A DNA stretch of 64,000 nucleotides from Mitsuokella jalaludinii DSM 13811 (GTDB lineage: Bacteria > Bacillota > Negativicutes > Selenomonadales > Selenomonadaceae), in assembly GCF_000702905.1 (NCBI RefSeq), contig NZ_JNKR01000006.1:22784-86783 (forward strand). Reading direction: 5' to 3'. Position 1 is the first letter of the stretch. Each line of letters starts with the position of its first letter. Below are positions 43,117 to 53,105 of this stretch, piece by piece. The notes under the pieces are model-generated. The model did no database searches, had not been told where the DNA came from, and saw only the letters and a list, made by a program, of their open reading frames with translations. The translations under genes and the position numbers were made by a program.

Positions 43117-45012
43117 CTAGCGGCCGCGTGCGATGCAGCGGCCGTGGCCGTTGTGGATGGGCTCGCCCTTCTGCAGGACGGTCATTTCGCCCTGGTCCAT
43201 GTAAGTGTCGGAGAGGTGCCAGCCGAGGTCGCGGTCGGACTTGCCGATGAGCTCATTGATGTTCTGGATGCCGTAGTAGCGCAGGAAAGCCGGGCTTGCG
43301 CCGCAAAAGTGGCCATCTCTGTCCTTCCAGAAGAGCTTGCGGCTCGAGAACTGCGTCAACGTCCGCCAGAGGGCGGCATCCGTGATCTGGCGTTCCGGGT
43401 CCTCCGGCAAGGTCGTGAAACCGTAGGAGGCCATGACCGTGTTGATGAGCCTGTCGCGGTCTGTCAGTTCCTCGAAGACAAAGTCGCGCAGGCAGAGCAG
43501 CTGGCAGGGATGATCGTTATACTGGAATGACGTGAGGCTGAAATTGGTCCAATGGAAGCTGCCATTTGGCACCTTGACGCGGAAGAGGTCAAACTTTGTC
43601 GAGGCAAGAGGTATCTGATTCCCTTGTGCAAGGTCGTGGATGTACTGCAGGAAGCGCCTTTGGTCATCCTGGTGGATGTGCAGTCTGGCAAATCGCATGA
43701 ACGCGGTCATGATGCCCTGCAGATGGCTGCCCGCTCTCTTTGATGAGATACTCGCTGTGATGATCTCGATGCGGTTCTGCTGATTGTCGATGAGGTAGAT
43801 GTCGTGGTAGAACCGCATGAGGTGGCGCACGATGTGGTCGTACTCTTCGTCCGTGGAGGATTCCTGTCCCTGTTGCAGGAATTGCAGCTCCGCGCGGTGG
43901 ATGTAGAAGCCGTTCGTGCCGGCGATGTTGTGCAGTTTGAGATAGAAGTAGCGGCCGTTGCTGATGAAAAGCTCTGTCTCCATCTGGTGGCTGCGGATGG
44001 TCGCATCGGCCAGCGCGCGCAGTCTCACATGGATGACTTGTGGCAATTCGAGCAGGAGCTTGTTTGCATCCTGCAGGCTGTCAAAATGGCTGAGGCGCAG
44101 CATATTCTGGTAGTTTGCGTTGGCGGTGAGGATATGCAGATGGTTCCCGTCGTCTGAGAATAAGGCGGTGGGCGTCTCGGTCACAAGGTTTGTCAGGCCT
44201 GCCCGGTGGAAGATTTGCTGCTCGAGCCGCGTTTCGAAGCGGTACGGCGTCGAAAGCGCACCCTCTTCTAGAGGGCGCGCCATCGTGCGGCAGATCGGCC
44301 CCTGCATCTTTTCGCAGCCGATGCGGCGCAGGAAGTCCGCCTGTTCTTCTGTCCGGACGCCTTCGGCGGCCGTGTGGATACCGAGTGTCTTGGCCATGAG
44401 CAGGATGGATGTCAGTAGCTGCCGCGTCGCCTCTGTAAAATTATCGAAGAAGATGCCATCGAGACTGATCTCATCGATGGCGCTGCGCTGCAGCGCGGCA
44501 AGCGAGGAATGGCCCTCGCCGAAGTTGTCGAGCGTGACGCTGTAGCCTTCTTGACGCAGACGTGATATGGCCTGCGCGATGATGGCCTCATCCTCGACAA
44601 AGGCCGTCTCTGTGATCTCGATCTGCAGATAAGCGTGCGGCACCTGGTACTTCTCGGTCAGGTGATTGAGAACCCGGACAGGGTCCGACACGAGAAAGTC
44701 GCGGCGCGACAAGTTGAGTATGACCGGCACAATCGGCAGTTTCTGTCGTCGGCGCGTGTGGAGATTCTGCATGGTCACCTTGGTGACGAAGTAGTCGAGC
44801 AGGTGGACCTTGTCGTGTGCTTCGAGCACGGGTATGAAGTCGTGCGGGGCGATGTCCCCGTATTCTGGATCGTGCCAGCGTGCCAGCGCCTCAAAGGCGC
44901 AGATCTTGCCCGTTAAGGCACGTAAGACAGGCTTGTAGCAGACGGTGATGCAGCCGCTGCGCAGAGCCTCTTTGAAATGACTCACAATGTAGTCGAGTAT
45001 GGTGTTGTCCAA
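43117..45012 (-). CDS. 5' fragment of the broken gene: degenerate EAL domain plus truncated PAS
   Basis: If translated alone this gives about 631 residues ending in mid-PAS (CIARGR then stop). The EAL domain keeps E of FEAL, the NLS asparagine and the ITET glutamate, but DDFG is DNFG, KID is SLD and the QGY motif is QGP. Phosphodiesterase activity is therefore doubtful even before truncation; c-di-GMP binding could remain. The middle (about 290-480) has no family I recognise. Confidence 0.7.
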   Translation of the reverse strand: MDNTILDYIVSHFKEALRSGCITVCYKPVLRALTGKICAFEALARWHDPEYGDIAPHDFIPVLEAHDKVHLLDYFVTKVTMQNLHTRRRQKLPIVPVILNLSRRDFLVSDPVRVLNHLTEKYQVPHAYLQIEITETAFVEDEAIIAQAISRLRQEGYSVTLDNFGEGHSSLAALQRSAIDEISLDGIFFDNFTEATRQLLTSILLMAKTLGIHTAAEGVRTEEQADFLRRIGCEKMQGPICRTMARPLEEGALSTPYRFETRLEQQIFHRAGLTNLVTETPTALFSDDGNHLHILTANANYQNMLRLSHFDSLQDANKLLLELPQVIHVRLRALADATIRSHQMETELFISNGRYFYLKLHNIAGTNGFYIHRAELQFLQQGQESSTDEEYDHIVRHLMRFYHDIYLIDNQQNRIEIITASISSKRAGSHLQGIMTAFMRFARLHIHQDDQRRFLQYIHDLAQGNQIPLASTKFDLFRVKVPNGSFHWTNFSLTSFQYNDHPCQLLCLRDFVFEELTDRDRLINTVMASYGFTTLPEDPERQITDAALWRTLTQFSSRKLFWKDRDGHFCGASPAFLRYYGIQNINELIGKSDRDLGWHLSDTYMDQGEMTVLQKGEPIHNGHGRCIARGR

Positions 45013-45208
45013 TGTTGTGTACCCCTTCCCCGATATAGGTATCACGTTCTAGCTATTATTTTATACCATTATATCATTTTTCGGGGGGGAGAACAATTTG
45101 CTCTATCTTTTTAGGACGAGATTTTTTAGGCAGGGCCATCTTTTAAGACAGATGTCCTTTCTATTTCGTTTGGTATTGATTACAATAGAAACAAGAACAA
45201 GCGATAGC

Positions 45209-45236
45209 TTGACAGAAGAAATCTGATGATTGTAAA
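45209..45236 (+). promoter_or_regulatory. probable promoter of the nucleoside salvage run
   Basis: A perfect TTGACA (45209-45214), a 16-nt spacer and a weak -10 TGTAAA (45231-45236), 58 nt ahead of deoC. Confidence 0.45.
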
Positions 45237-45293
45237 CAGAGTGAACAGAACGTCAGAGTTTATGCATTGACCTGATGATTAGGAGGATTTATC

Positions 45294-45950
45294 ATGAAAG
45301 CAGAAGAGATCCTGGCACATGTAGACCACACGCTCCTGAAGCGGACGGCGACCTGGGCCGATATCCAGCGCACCTGCGATGAGGCGGTGAAGTACCACAC
45401 GGCGACAGTCATGGTACCGTCGTCTTATGTGCCGCGCATCGTGGCTGAATATGGGGACGCGCTGAAGGTCGCGACGGTCGTCGGCTTCCCAAACGGCAAC
45501 TGCAATACGGCAGCCAAGATCGCAGAGACGGCACAGGCGCTCGCGGACGGCGCGCAGGAGATCGACATGGTCATCAACATCGGCATGCTCAAGGCGGGCG
45601 AGACGGACTATGTGACGGACGAGATCCGCGCACTCAAGAAGCTCTGCGGTGCGCGCGTTTTAAAGGTCATCGTCGAGACGTGCTTCCTGACGGAAGACGA
45701 GATTGTCGCAGCCTGCCACTGCGTGACGGACGGCGGTGCGGACTTCATCAAGACGTCGACGGGCTTCGGCTCGGCAGGAGCAAAGCTCTCGGAGGATATC
45801 GAATGCTTCAAGAAACACATCGGCCCGAAGGTGCAGATGAAGGCTGCGGGCGGCATCCACACGCGCGAGGAGATGGAAGCGTTCCTCGAAGCGGGCTGCA
45901 CGCGCCTCGGTGCCAGTGCGGCAGTCAGCGTCCTCAAGGACGAGCTCTGA
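45294..45950 (+). CDS. deoC: deoxyribose-phosphate aldolase
   Basis: A 218-residue class I aldolase. HVDHTLLK is at the start, D92 lies in EIDMVINIG, the Schiff-base lysine K153 is in FIKTSTGF and the second lysine K183 is in QMKAAGGI. It splits 2-deoxyribose-5-phosphate into glyceraldehyde-3-phosphate and acetaldehyde. RBS TTAGGAGGA. First gene of a run with deoB, pdp, cdd and nupC: import, deaminate, phosphorolyse, isomerise, cleave. Confidence 0.96.
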   Translation: MKAEEILAHVDHTLLKRTATWADIQRTCDEAVKYHTATVMVPSSYVPRIVAEYGDALKVATVVGFPNGNCNTAAKIAETAQALADGAQEIDMVINIGMLKAGETDYVTDEIRALKKLCGARVLKVIVETCFLTEDEIVAACHCVTDGGADFIKTSTGFGSAGAKLSEDIECFKKHIGPKVQMKAAGGIHTREEMEAFLEAGCTRLGASAAVSVLKDEL

Positions 45951-46008
45951 TCGGATCGATTGCAGGGTCATCTAGCTTATCGGATTGACATAGAAAGGAA
46001 TGACAGAC

Positions 46009-47187
46009 ATGCAGGCATTCAAGCGCGCATTCATCATTGTTCTCGACAGCTTCGGCATCGGCGCGGAGCCAGACGCAAAGGAATTCGGCGACGGCGACTG
46101 CAATACGCTGCGCTCCATCTCCTCATCGAAGGAGTATGATACGCCGAACATGAAAAAAATCGGCCTCTTCAATATCGACGGTGTCGGCTGCGGCACGCCG
46201 GAGGCCCAGCCAATCGGCGCCTTTGCCCGCCTGCGCGAGCTCTCGCGCGGCAAGGATACGACGACGGGCCACTGGGAGATTGCGGGTATCGTCTCGGAGC
46301 GTCCGATGCCGACGTATCCGGACGGCTTCCCGCCGGAAGTCATCGCTGAGCTTGAGAAGGCATTCGGCCGCAAGATCATCTGCAACAAGCCGTATTCGGG
46401 CACGCAGGTCATCCACGATTACGGCCGCGAGCAGAAGGAGACGGGAGCGCTCATTGTCTACACATCGGCTGACAGCGTGCTGCAGATTGCGGCGCACGAG
46501 GATGACGTGCCGGTCGAGCAGCTCTACGACTACTGCCGCATGGCGCGCAAGATCATGCAGGGTGAGCACGGCGTCGGCCGCATCATCGCGCGCCCGTACG
46601 TCGGCGAATATCCGAATTACACGCGCACGCCGCGCCGCCATGACTTCTCGCTCGACCCGACGGGGGACACGATGATGGATGCGCTCGCGCGCAAGGGACT
46701 CGCGACGATCGGCGTCGGCAAGATCTCCGATATCTTCGCGGGCCGCAGCATCAGCCGCACGCTCGGCATCAACAAGAACAACGAGGACGGCATGGAGAAG
46801 ACACTGAAGCTCATGGATGAGGATTTCACGGGGCTCGCGTTTGTCAACCTCGTCGACTTCGACATGCAGTACGGTCATCGCCGCAATATCGACGGCTACG
46901 CGAAGGCAGCGACCGTCTTTGACCGCCAGCTCGGCGAATTCATGGCGAAGATGAAGGACGACGACATCCTCATGATCACGGCGGATCACGGCTGCGATCC
47001 GGGCGCTCCGGGCACGGATCACACGCGCGAGTACGTGCCGCTCCTGATGTACGGCAAGCACGTCAAGGCGGGACTCAATCTCGGCACGTATCCGACGTTT
47101 GCGATGATCGGTGCGACGATCTCGGACATGTTCGGTGCAGACCTCTACACGAAGGGCGAGAGCCTGCTGCCGCGCATCATCGGATGA
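46009..47187 (+). CDS. deoB: phosphopentomutase
   Basis: 392 residues of the alkaline-phosphatase-like metalloenzyme superfamily. IVLDSFGIGAEPDA is the first metal site, DTTTGHWEIAG holds the phosphothreonine, and NLVDFDMQYGHRR and TADHGCDPGAPGTDHTREY supply the remaining ligands. It converts (deoxy)ribose-1-phosphate to the 5-phosphate used by DeoC. The start at 46009 (MQAFKRAF) leaves AAAGGA at workable distance; the ATG at 46000 abuts the AAAGGA and is less likely. Confidence 0.95.
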   Translation: MQAFKRAFIIVLDSFGIGAEPDAKEFGDGDCNTLRSISSSKEYDTPNMKKIGLFNIDGVGCGTPEAQPIGAFARLRELSRGKDTTTGHWEIAGIVSERPMPTYPDGFPPEVIAELEKAFGRKIICNKPYSGTQVIHDYGREQKETGALIVYTSADSVLQIAAHEDDVPVEQLYDYCRMARKIMQGEHGVGRIIARPYVGEYPNYTRTPRRHDFSLDPTGDTMMDALARKGLATIGVGKISDIFAGRSISRTLGINKNNEDGMEKTLKLMDEDFTGLAFVNLVDFDMQYGHRRNIDGYAKAATVFDRQLGEFMAKMKDDDILMITADHGCDPGAPGTDHTREYVPLLMYGKHVKAGLNLGTYPTFAMIGATISDMFGADLYTKGESLLPRIIG

Positions 47188-47190
47188 TAC

Positions 47191-47212
47191 ACACCTCCCT
47201 TCGGGGAGGTGT
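47191..47212 (+). other. intercistronic UUCG-tetraloop hairpin between deoB and pdp
   Basis: ACACCTCCC pairs perfectly with GGGAGGTGT around TTCG, closed by C-G, the extra-stable tetraloop. No T tract follows (AGAGGGGA), so it is more likely an mRNA-stability or processing element than a terminator. Confidence 0.75.
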
Positions 47213-47256
47213 AGAGGGGAATAAATCAAAATATATCGAATAAGGGGAATATTATT

Positions 47257-48579
<1,323 letters not shown>

Positions 48580-48599
48580 TACGGAAAGAGGGAAGAGAA

Positions 48600-48986
48600 A
48601 TGACGGATCAGGAACTCATCGAAGTGGCGAAAGCCTATCGCGAGCGCGCCTATGCGGCCTACTCGCACTTCAAGGTCGGTGCAGCCGTGCTGACGAAAGA
48701 CGGCAAGGTCTTCGGCGGCTGCAACATCGAGAACGCCAGCTATCCCGTCACGAACTGCGCGGAGCGTACGGCCATCTTCAAGGCCGTCTCCGAGGGATAC
48801 CGGGAGTTCGCGGCCATCGCGATCGTCGCCGACACGCCGGGCCCGTGCTCACCGTGCGGCATGTGCCGCCAGGCCATCAGCGAATTCAAGATCCCGCGCA
48901 TCATCATGGCAAACCTCAAGGGAGCCGTGCAGGTGGCGACACTCGCGGAAATCCTCCCGTTTGCCTTTACGGATAATGACCTCTGA
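48600..48986 (+). CDS. cdd: cytidine deaminase
   Basis: A 128-residue tetramer-type deaminase. The zinc site is the cysteine of NCAERTAIFKA (with catalytic glutamate) plus the pair in PCSPCGMCRQ; FGGCNIENASYP is the substrate loop. It converts (deoxy)cytidine to (deoxy)uridine for Pdp. It lies 20 nt downstream of pdp. The start at 48600 is chosen over an in-frame start at 48576. Confidence 0.94.
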   Translation: MTDQELIEVAKAYRERAYAAYSHFKVGAAVLTKDGKVFGGCNIENASYPVTNCAERTAIFKAVSEGYREFAAIAIVADTPGPCSPCGMCRQAISEFKIPRIIMANLKGAVQVATLAEILPFAFTDNDL

Positions 48987-49071
48987 TATATAATGGAAAA
49001 GTCGGTCACGTGTCTCTTTTTGGTCGGTGGCCGCGACGATCTCATTTCAGCAAAAGAATAGGAGAGACTTT

Positions 49072-50271
49072 ATGTATTTCGTCATCAATCTCATCGGCGT
49101 GCTGGTCTTCCTAGCCGTCGGCGTGCTTCTCTCAAAGAAGCGCAAGGACATCCACTGGCGCGGCGTCGGCTCGCTGCTCGCGCTCAACGTCTTCATCGCC
49201 TGGTTCCTGACCTCCTTCCCGATTGGCCGCGACATCGTCCAGGGCGCAGCCGCAGGCTTCACCTGGCTCGTCAGCGTCGCCTACGAGGGCATTGCCTTTG
49301 CCTTCCCGGACTGGGTTCACGTGCCGCAGATGAACTTCTTCACCTCGGCCCTGTTGCCGATCCTCCTCGTCGTGCCGCTCTTCGATATCCTGACGTACAT
49401 CGGCCTGCTGCCATTTGTCATCAAGTGGATCGGCAAGGCACTGGCCTTCCTCACGCACGAACCGAAGTTTGAGTCCTTCTTCGCCATCGAGATGATGTTC
49501 CTCGGCAACACGGAGGCCCTGGCTGTCTCGAGCCTCCAGCTCAAGCGCATGAAGGCAGACCGCTGCCTGACGCTCGCCATGATGTCCATGAGCTGCGTCA
49601 CGGCCGCCCTGATCGGCGTCTACACGAAGATGATGCCGGCCGAGTTCATCCTGACGGCAGTGCCCTTGAACGTCATCAATGCGCTGATCGTCACGAACTT
49701 GCTGCATCCGGTCAAGATCACGGAGGAAGAGGATACCGTCGCCCGTCTCGATGACGGCGGCAAGGAGCGCGAGCCGTTCTTCTCGTTCCTCGGAAACTCC
49801 ATCCTCGGCGCCGGCAAGCTGGTGCTGATTATCTGCGCGAATGTCATCGCGTTTGTCGCACTCGCGAAGCTCATCGATATGCTGCTCGTGCTGATCCATC
49901 CGGCCATCACGCTCGAGAACATCCTCGGCTGCATCATGTTCCCGTTTGCCTGGCTGCTCGGCCTCGATTCGACGGAAGCCTTCGCGATGGCCCAGTACAT
50001 GGGCACGAAGCTCGTCACGAATGAGTTTGTCGTCATGCTCAGCGTACAGGATCTCCTGAGCACCTACAGCCGCCACATGCAGGGCGTGCTGACCGTATTC
50101 ATCACGTCGTTTGCCAACTTCTCGACGCTCGGCATGATCATCGGCTGCTTTAAGGGCCTCGTTGACGACAACAAGAACGACCTGATCTCCCGCAACGTCG
50201 GCTACATGCTGCTCTCGGGTATCCTCGTCTCCTTGCTGTCCGCCGGCCTCGCTGGCCTCTTCATCTGGTAA
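49072..50271 (+). CDS. nupC: concentrative nucleoside transporter (NupC/CNT family)
   Basis: A 399-residue inner-membrane symporter. It has LIGVLVFLAVGVLLSKKRKDIHWR at the N-terminus, the conserved NucTransporter core EMMFLGNTEALAVSSLQLKR, and a C-terminal block KLVTNEFVVMLSVQDLL with FITSFANFSTLGMIIGC. It imports nucleosides with Na+ or H+ for the enzymes encoded just upstream. RBS TAGGAGAG. A terminator follows, ending the salvage run. Confidence 0.93.
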   Translation: MYFVINLIGVLVFLAVGVLLSKKRKDIHWRGVGSLLALNVFIAWFLTSFPIGRDIVQGAAAGFTWLVSVAYEGIAFAFPDWVHVPQMNFFTSALLPILLVVPLFDILTYIGLLPFVIKWIGKALAFLTHEPKFESFFAIEMMFLGNTEALAVSSLQLKRMKADRCLTLAMMSMSCVTAALIGVYTKMMPAEFILTAVPLNVINALIVTNLLHPVKITEEEDTVARLDDGGKEREPFFSFLGNSILGAGKLVLIICANVIAFVALAKLIDMLLVLIHPAITLENILGCIMFPFAWLLGLDSTEAFAMAQYMGTKLVTNEFVVMLSVQDLLSTYSRHMQGVLTVFITSFANFSTLGMIIGCFKGLVDDNKNDLISRNVGYMLLSGILVSLLSAGLAGLFIW

Positions 50272-50278
50272 TACAAAG

Positions 50279-50309
50279 AATCTCCGCAGATTGTTCTGCG
50301 GAGATTTTT
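50279..50309 (+). terminator. terminator after nupC
   Basis: AATCTCCGCAGA / TCTGCGGAGATT, a 12-bp perfect stem with a 4-nt loop and a T run. Confidence 0.9.
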
Positions 50310-50332
50310 CTGTGAAAAAATAAAAAAGGGTG

Positions 50333-50361
50333 TTGACAGGATAAGTTCGAGATGGTAAGAT
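50333..50361 (+). promoter_or_regulatory. promoter of tRNA-Ser and the SRP RNA
   Basis: A perfect TTGACA (50333-50338), 17-nt spacing and TAAGAT (50356-50361), 72 nt before the mature tRNA. The rRNA P2 promoter at 63541 has the same TTGACA-17-TAAGAT arrangement, fitting strong stable-RNA transcription. Confidence 0.75.
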
Positions 50362-50432
50362 ATATATCGTTGCAGGCGGCAATCACGCGGCAGGGCAACA
50401 AAACTGAATAGCTTCTTATAGTAGAGCATTGT

Positions 50433-50524
50433 GGAGAGTTGTCCGAGTGGTTGAAGGAGCACGCCTGGAAAGCGTGTATACGGGGAAACCTGTATCGAGA
50501 GTTCGAATCTCTCACTCTCCGCCA
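50433..50524 (+). tRNA. tRNA-Ser (anticodon GGA)
   Basis: 92 nt including an encoded CCA. The 7-bp acceptor stem is GGAGAGT / ACTCTCC, the D arm contains GTCCGAGTGG, and the anticodon stem-loop GCCTGGAAAGC holds GGA at 50467-50469. A long class II variable arm and the T loop GTTCGAATC follow. The discriminator is G, as required for serine. Confidence 0.96.
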
Positions 50525-50543
50525 TTTTTATATCCTTTTTTAG

Positions 50544-50668
50544 GTCGGGCCGCAGTGCCTGGGTCTTGCGCAATGGAGCCTCGTGAACCACGTCAGGTCC
50601 GGAAGGAAGCAGCGTTAAGCGAATCGTTCCATGTGCCGCGAGGTCGCCTGGGAACTGCGGTTCGACGT
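50544..50668 (+). ncRNA. ffs: signal recognition particle RNA (4.5S/small type)
   Basis: It contains the universal domain IV core GTCAGGTCCGGAAGGAAGCA, with flanking arms that fold back (CCGCAGT near the 5' end with ACTGCGG near the 3' end). At about 120 nt it is the short bacterial form without an Alu domain. It binds Ffh and directs nascent membrane proteins to FtsY. Its position between tRNA-Ser and dnaX is that of scr in Bacillus. The ends are estimated from pairing. Confidence 0.93.
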
Positions 50669-50681
50669 GGAAAAGGATGGA

Positions 50682-50709
50682 GAGCAGCCAGAAACGGCTG
50701 CTTTTTTAC
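50682..50709 (+). terminator. terminator of the SRP RNA
   Basis: AGCAGCC (50683-50689) and GGCTGCT (50696-50702) with a 6-nt loop and a TTTTTT tail. Confidence 0.88.
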
Positions 50710-50754
50710 TATATTAAGATCAAGTTCGATGAAGGGAGGCGCCGATGGAGGAGG

Positions 50755-50949
50755 CCGCCGGGGATGGCTGACCAACGCTTCGCGGTGACGCGCTGCTAAA
50801 CAGATTTTTTGCCTTTCAATGCATCCTTCCGAAAGAGCTGAACGCACTTCGTTTGAACGACGCTCTTTCGAAAGGATTTTCGTGGGCAAAAAAATCCGTT
50901 CTTTACGCAGCGCGTCAAAGCTCCTCTTATGGTCATCCATCCCCGGCGG
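50755..50949 (-). repeat. large nested hairpin element, copy 3 (long form)
   Basis: 195 bp. Helix 1 is 50755-50773 with 50931-50949 (18 of 19 paired, CCGCCGGGGATGG core). Helix 2 is 50787-50796 with 50907-50916 (GACGCGCTGC, perfect). Helix 3 is AACAGATTTTTTGCC with GGCAAAAAAATCCGTT (one mismatch, one bulge). Helix 4 is 50825-50838 with 50862-50875 (13 of 14, using TTCCGAAAGAGC where copy 1 has TTGCCAAAGAGC, with matching change on the other arm). It has a 23-nt loop. It sits between the ffs terminator and dnaX. Confidence 0.92.
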
Positions 50950-50991
50950 TCCGAGCAGTGCTGCTGTATGCTCATCGGTGCTCGGCCTTGA

Positions 50992-51059
50992 GCCATGGAA
51001 GGGTATCCATAAGTGGAGCTTCAGCCTGCTGCGCGGAACGTTGGATACCCTTCCATGGC
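50992..51059 (+). repeat. hairpin repeat, short form, copy A
   Basis: An 18-bp perfect stem (50992-51009 with 51042-51059, GCCATGGAAGGGTATCCA) encloses a 32-nt loop identical to that of copy B at 36302-36333. It lies 43 nt after copy 3 and in opposite orientation to it, about 140 nt ahead of dnaX. No T tract follows. Confidence 0.92.
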
Positions 51060-51200
51060 GGCTTGTTTGAAGAGAAGAAGATTCGGTAAACATCGCGCGA
51101 AGCGTTGGTCAGCCGTCCCCAGCCGTCTCCAGCTGGGCCTCAGACCTGCGATGTCTGCGAAATAGATTGTGGGAACTATTAAGAGAGGAGAGAGATTGCG

Positions 51201-53105
51201 ATGGCGTATATTGCGCTGTATCGGAAGTGGAGGCCGCAGACCTTCAAGGACCTCGTGGGGCAGGAGCATATCAGCCGGACGCTGGCAAATGCCATCACGA
51301 GCGGCCACATCGGCCATGCGTACCTCTTTGCCGGCCCGCGCGGCACGGGCAAGACGAGTACGGCGAAGATCCTCGCGAAGGCGCTCAACTGCGAGCACGG
51401 GCCGACACCGGAGCCCTGCGGGCAGTGCGAGCAGTGCCGCAAGATCACAGAGGGCTCTTCGATGGACGTCTTCGAGATCGATGCGGCATCCAACCGCGGC
51501 ATCGACGAGATCCGCGATCTGCGAGAGACGGTCAAGTTCGCGCCGGTCGACGGCCGCTATAAGGTCTACATCATTGATGAGGTCCACATGCTGACGACGG
51601 AGGCGTTCAATGCGCTCCTCAAGACGCTCGAGGAGCCGCCCGCGCACGTCGTCTTTATCCTCGCGACAACGGAAGCTCATAAAGTGCCGCCGACAATCCA
51701 GTCGCGCTGCCAGCGCTACGACTTCAAGCGCATCACGGTGGAAGAGATCGAGGGGCGCCTGCGCTACATTGCCAAGGAGATGAAGATGGAGGCTGAGGAT
51801 GAGGCACTCTCTATGATTGCCATCCAGGCTGACGGCGGCATGCGCGATGCGCTCTCCATCCTCGACCAGTGCGCAGCGCTTGCAGACGGCACCATTACAG
51901 CGGAGCGCGTGCGCCAGATTCTCGGCCTCGTCGGCCACGACTGGATCTACAAGATGACGAAGGCGCTCGCCGCACGCAATGTGCAGGATGTTTTACAGAT
52001 TCTCGCGGAGCTCCTGCGTGACGGCAAGGACCTCAAGCAGGTCCTCTCTGAGCTCTCGCTGCACCTGCGCAGCCTCATGATCTTCCAGGCAGCCGGCACC
52101 GTCGAGGCGATGGATCTCTACGCCGAGCCGCAGGACGTTCTGCAGCAGCAGGGCAAGCTCTTTGTGCCCGATGTCCTGCCGCGCATGATTGCGCGCCTGC
52201 ACGAGGCGATGACGGAGATGAAGTGGTCGCCACAGCCGCGCATCACTGTCGAGGTCGCGCTGATGGAACTCTGTCGGCCTGAGCTCGCCTCGCAGGGAGA
52301 GAGAGAGGAGCAGCCAGCAGGCCAGGTGCAGCAGGCCGTCGCGCGCAATCCTGCCGACGAGGCGCGCATCGCCAAGCTCGAGGCCGCGCTCGCCGAGGTC
52401 ACAGCCCTGCTCAAGCAGGCGACAGCAGGCGCGGGGCGCGTCCAGCCTGCCTCAGCAGCTCCTGCTGCGAGCATGCCATCTACGGTGCCGCCTGCCGTGC
52501 CGGCCGCCGCTCCGGCAGCGGCAGCCGTGGCCGAGGAACCCGCCTCTGTTGACGAAGCAGGGCTCCAGGTCTGGAACAAGCTCTTCCAGGCGCTTCGCGA
52601 CCAGCACAAGGCGCCAATACTCGCCTGCATCCAGAATGCCCGCTTCATGGGGCTGACGGCCAGCCAGTTCCACATGCGCATGCAGAGCGGCCTCATGGCC
52701 TCGCTCGTCATGCGCAATTACCGCAAGACCATCGAGCGCATCCTGCAGGAACTCACGGGCCGCGAACTGCGCCTCGTCTGCTTGGGTGAAGATGCGCCGA
52801 TGAGGACGCCGCCGCGCCCGCGCCCTGCCGCCGTGCCGAAGCCAGAGCCAAAGCGCGAGATGGCAGCGAAGAAGCCTGAGCCTGCCGCCATCCTCGAGGA
52901 AGTCGCGCCCGACGAGCGCGCTTCACTCAAGAAAGCCTTTGACGTATTCGGTGCCAATGTCGTCGGCGTGGACGGCATGGCGATGGTTGACGCGCCGCAG
53001 GAAGACGCACCAATACCAGACGATGGTGCCGACATCTACGGGGACGGCGCCATCCCCCTGCCAGAAGACAGCGACGTGCCACTGCCGACGGAGGAAGACG
53101 AATGA
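51201..53105 (+). CDS. dnaX: DNA polymerase III subunits gamma/tau
   Basis: A 634-residue clamp-loader ATPase. It opens YRKWRPQTFKDLVGQEH. The Walker A is GPRGTGKTS, and the zinc module has Cys residues in CEHGPTPEPCGQCEQC. Walker B is DEVHM, LLKTLEEPP is the sensor region and QSRCQRYDF is the SRC motif. A Pro/Ala-rich tau tail runs from about 375 to the end. No A-rich slippery site for a programmed gamma frameshift was seen near residue 430. GAGAGGAGAG lies upstream. Its stop overlaps the next gene's ATG by 4 nt, so translation is coupled to an unrelated sugar regulator. Confidence 0.95.
   Translation: MAYIALYRKWRPQTFKDLVGQEHISRTLANAITSGHIGHAYLFAGPRGTGKTSTAKILAKALNCEHGPTPEPCGQCEQCRKITEGSSMDVFEIDAASNRGIDEIRDLRETVKFAPVDGRYKVYIIDEVHMLTTEAFNALLKTLEEPPAHVVFILATTEAHKVPPTIQSRCQRYDFKRITVEEIEGRLRYIAKEMKMEAEDEALSMIAIQADGGMRDALSILDQCAALADGTITAERVRQILGLVGHDWIYKMTKALAARNVQDVLQILAELLRDGKDLKQVLSELSLHLRSLMIFQAAGTVEAMDLYAEPQDVLQQQGKLFVPDVLPRMIARLHEAMTEMKWSPQPRITVEVALMELCRPELASQGEREEQPAGQVQQAVARNPADEARIAKLEAALAEVTALLKQATAGAGRVQPASAAPAASMPSTVPPAVPAAAPAAAAVAEEPASVDEAGLQVWNKLFQALRDQHKAPILACIQNARFMGLTASQFHMRMQSGLMASLVMRNYRKTIERILQELTGRELRLVCLGEDAPMRTPPRPRPAAVPKPEPKREMAAKKPEPAAILEEVAPDERASLKKAFDVFGANVVGVDGMAMVDAPQEDAPIPDDGADIYGDGAIPLPEDSDVPLPTEEDE

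Larger units (their letters stand above)
41184..45012 (-). pseudogene. broken multidomain EAL-PAS-GGDEF-PAS-GAF-GGDEF signalling protein
   Basis: Read continuously this locus encodes one protein of about 1275 residues. The order is a degenerate EAL domain (FEALARW, NLSRRDF, EITET, LDNFGEGHSS), a linker, a PAS domain, a degenerate GGDEF (TGSGVFVLF in place of GGDEF), a Cys-containing PAS-like segment (CQYAGQKCYRLIAGLSAPC), a GAF domain and an intact GGDEF domain (FRLGGDEFLAL). Two lesions split it. One is an in-frame TAG at 43119-43117 in mid-PAS, after which the same frame continues with HAISFSKYPIYQG. The other is a +1 shift at a G4 run (42655-42658), after which coherent sequence resumes in another frame (FTCHFSVRYALESG). 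The probable start is TTG at 45012 with GGGGAAGGGG upstream; a GTG at 45045 is possible. Confidence 0.85.

Noticed and set aside
52800..52960. Programmed frameshift in dnaX producing gamma
   Set aside because: No A-AAA-AAG type slippery heptamer with a following hairpin was found in the tau region.
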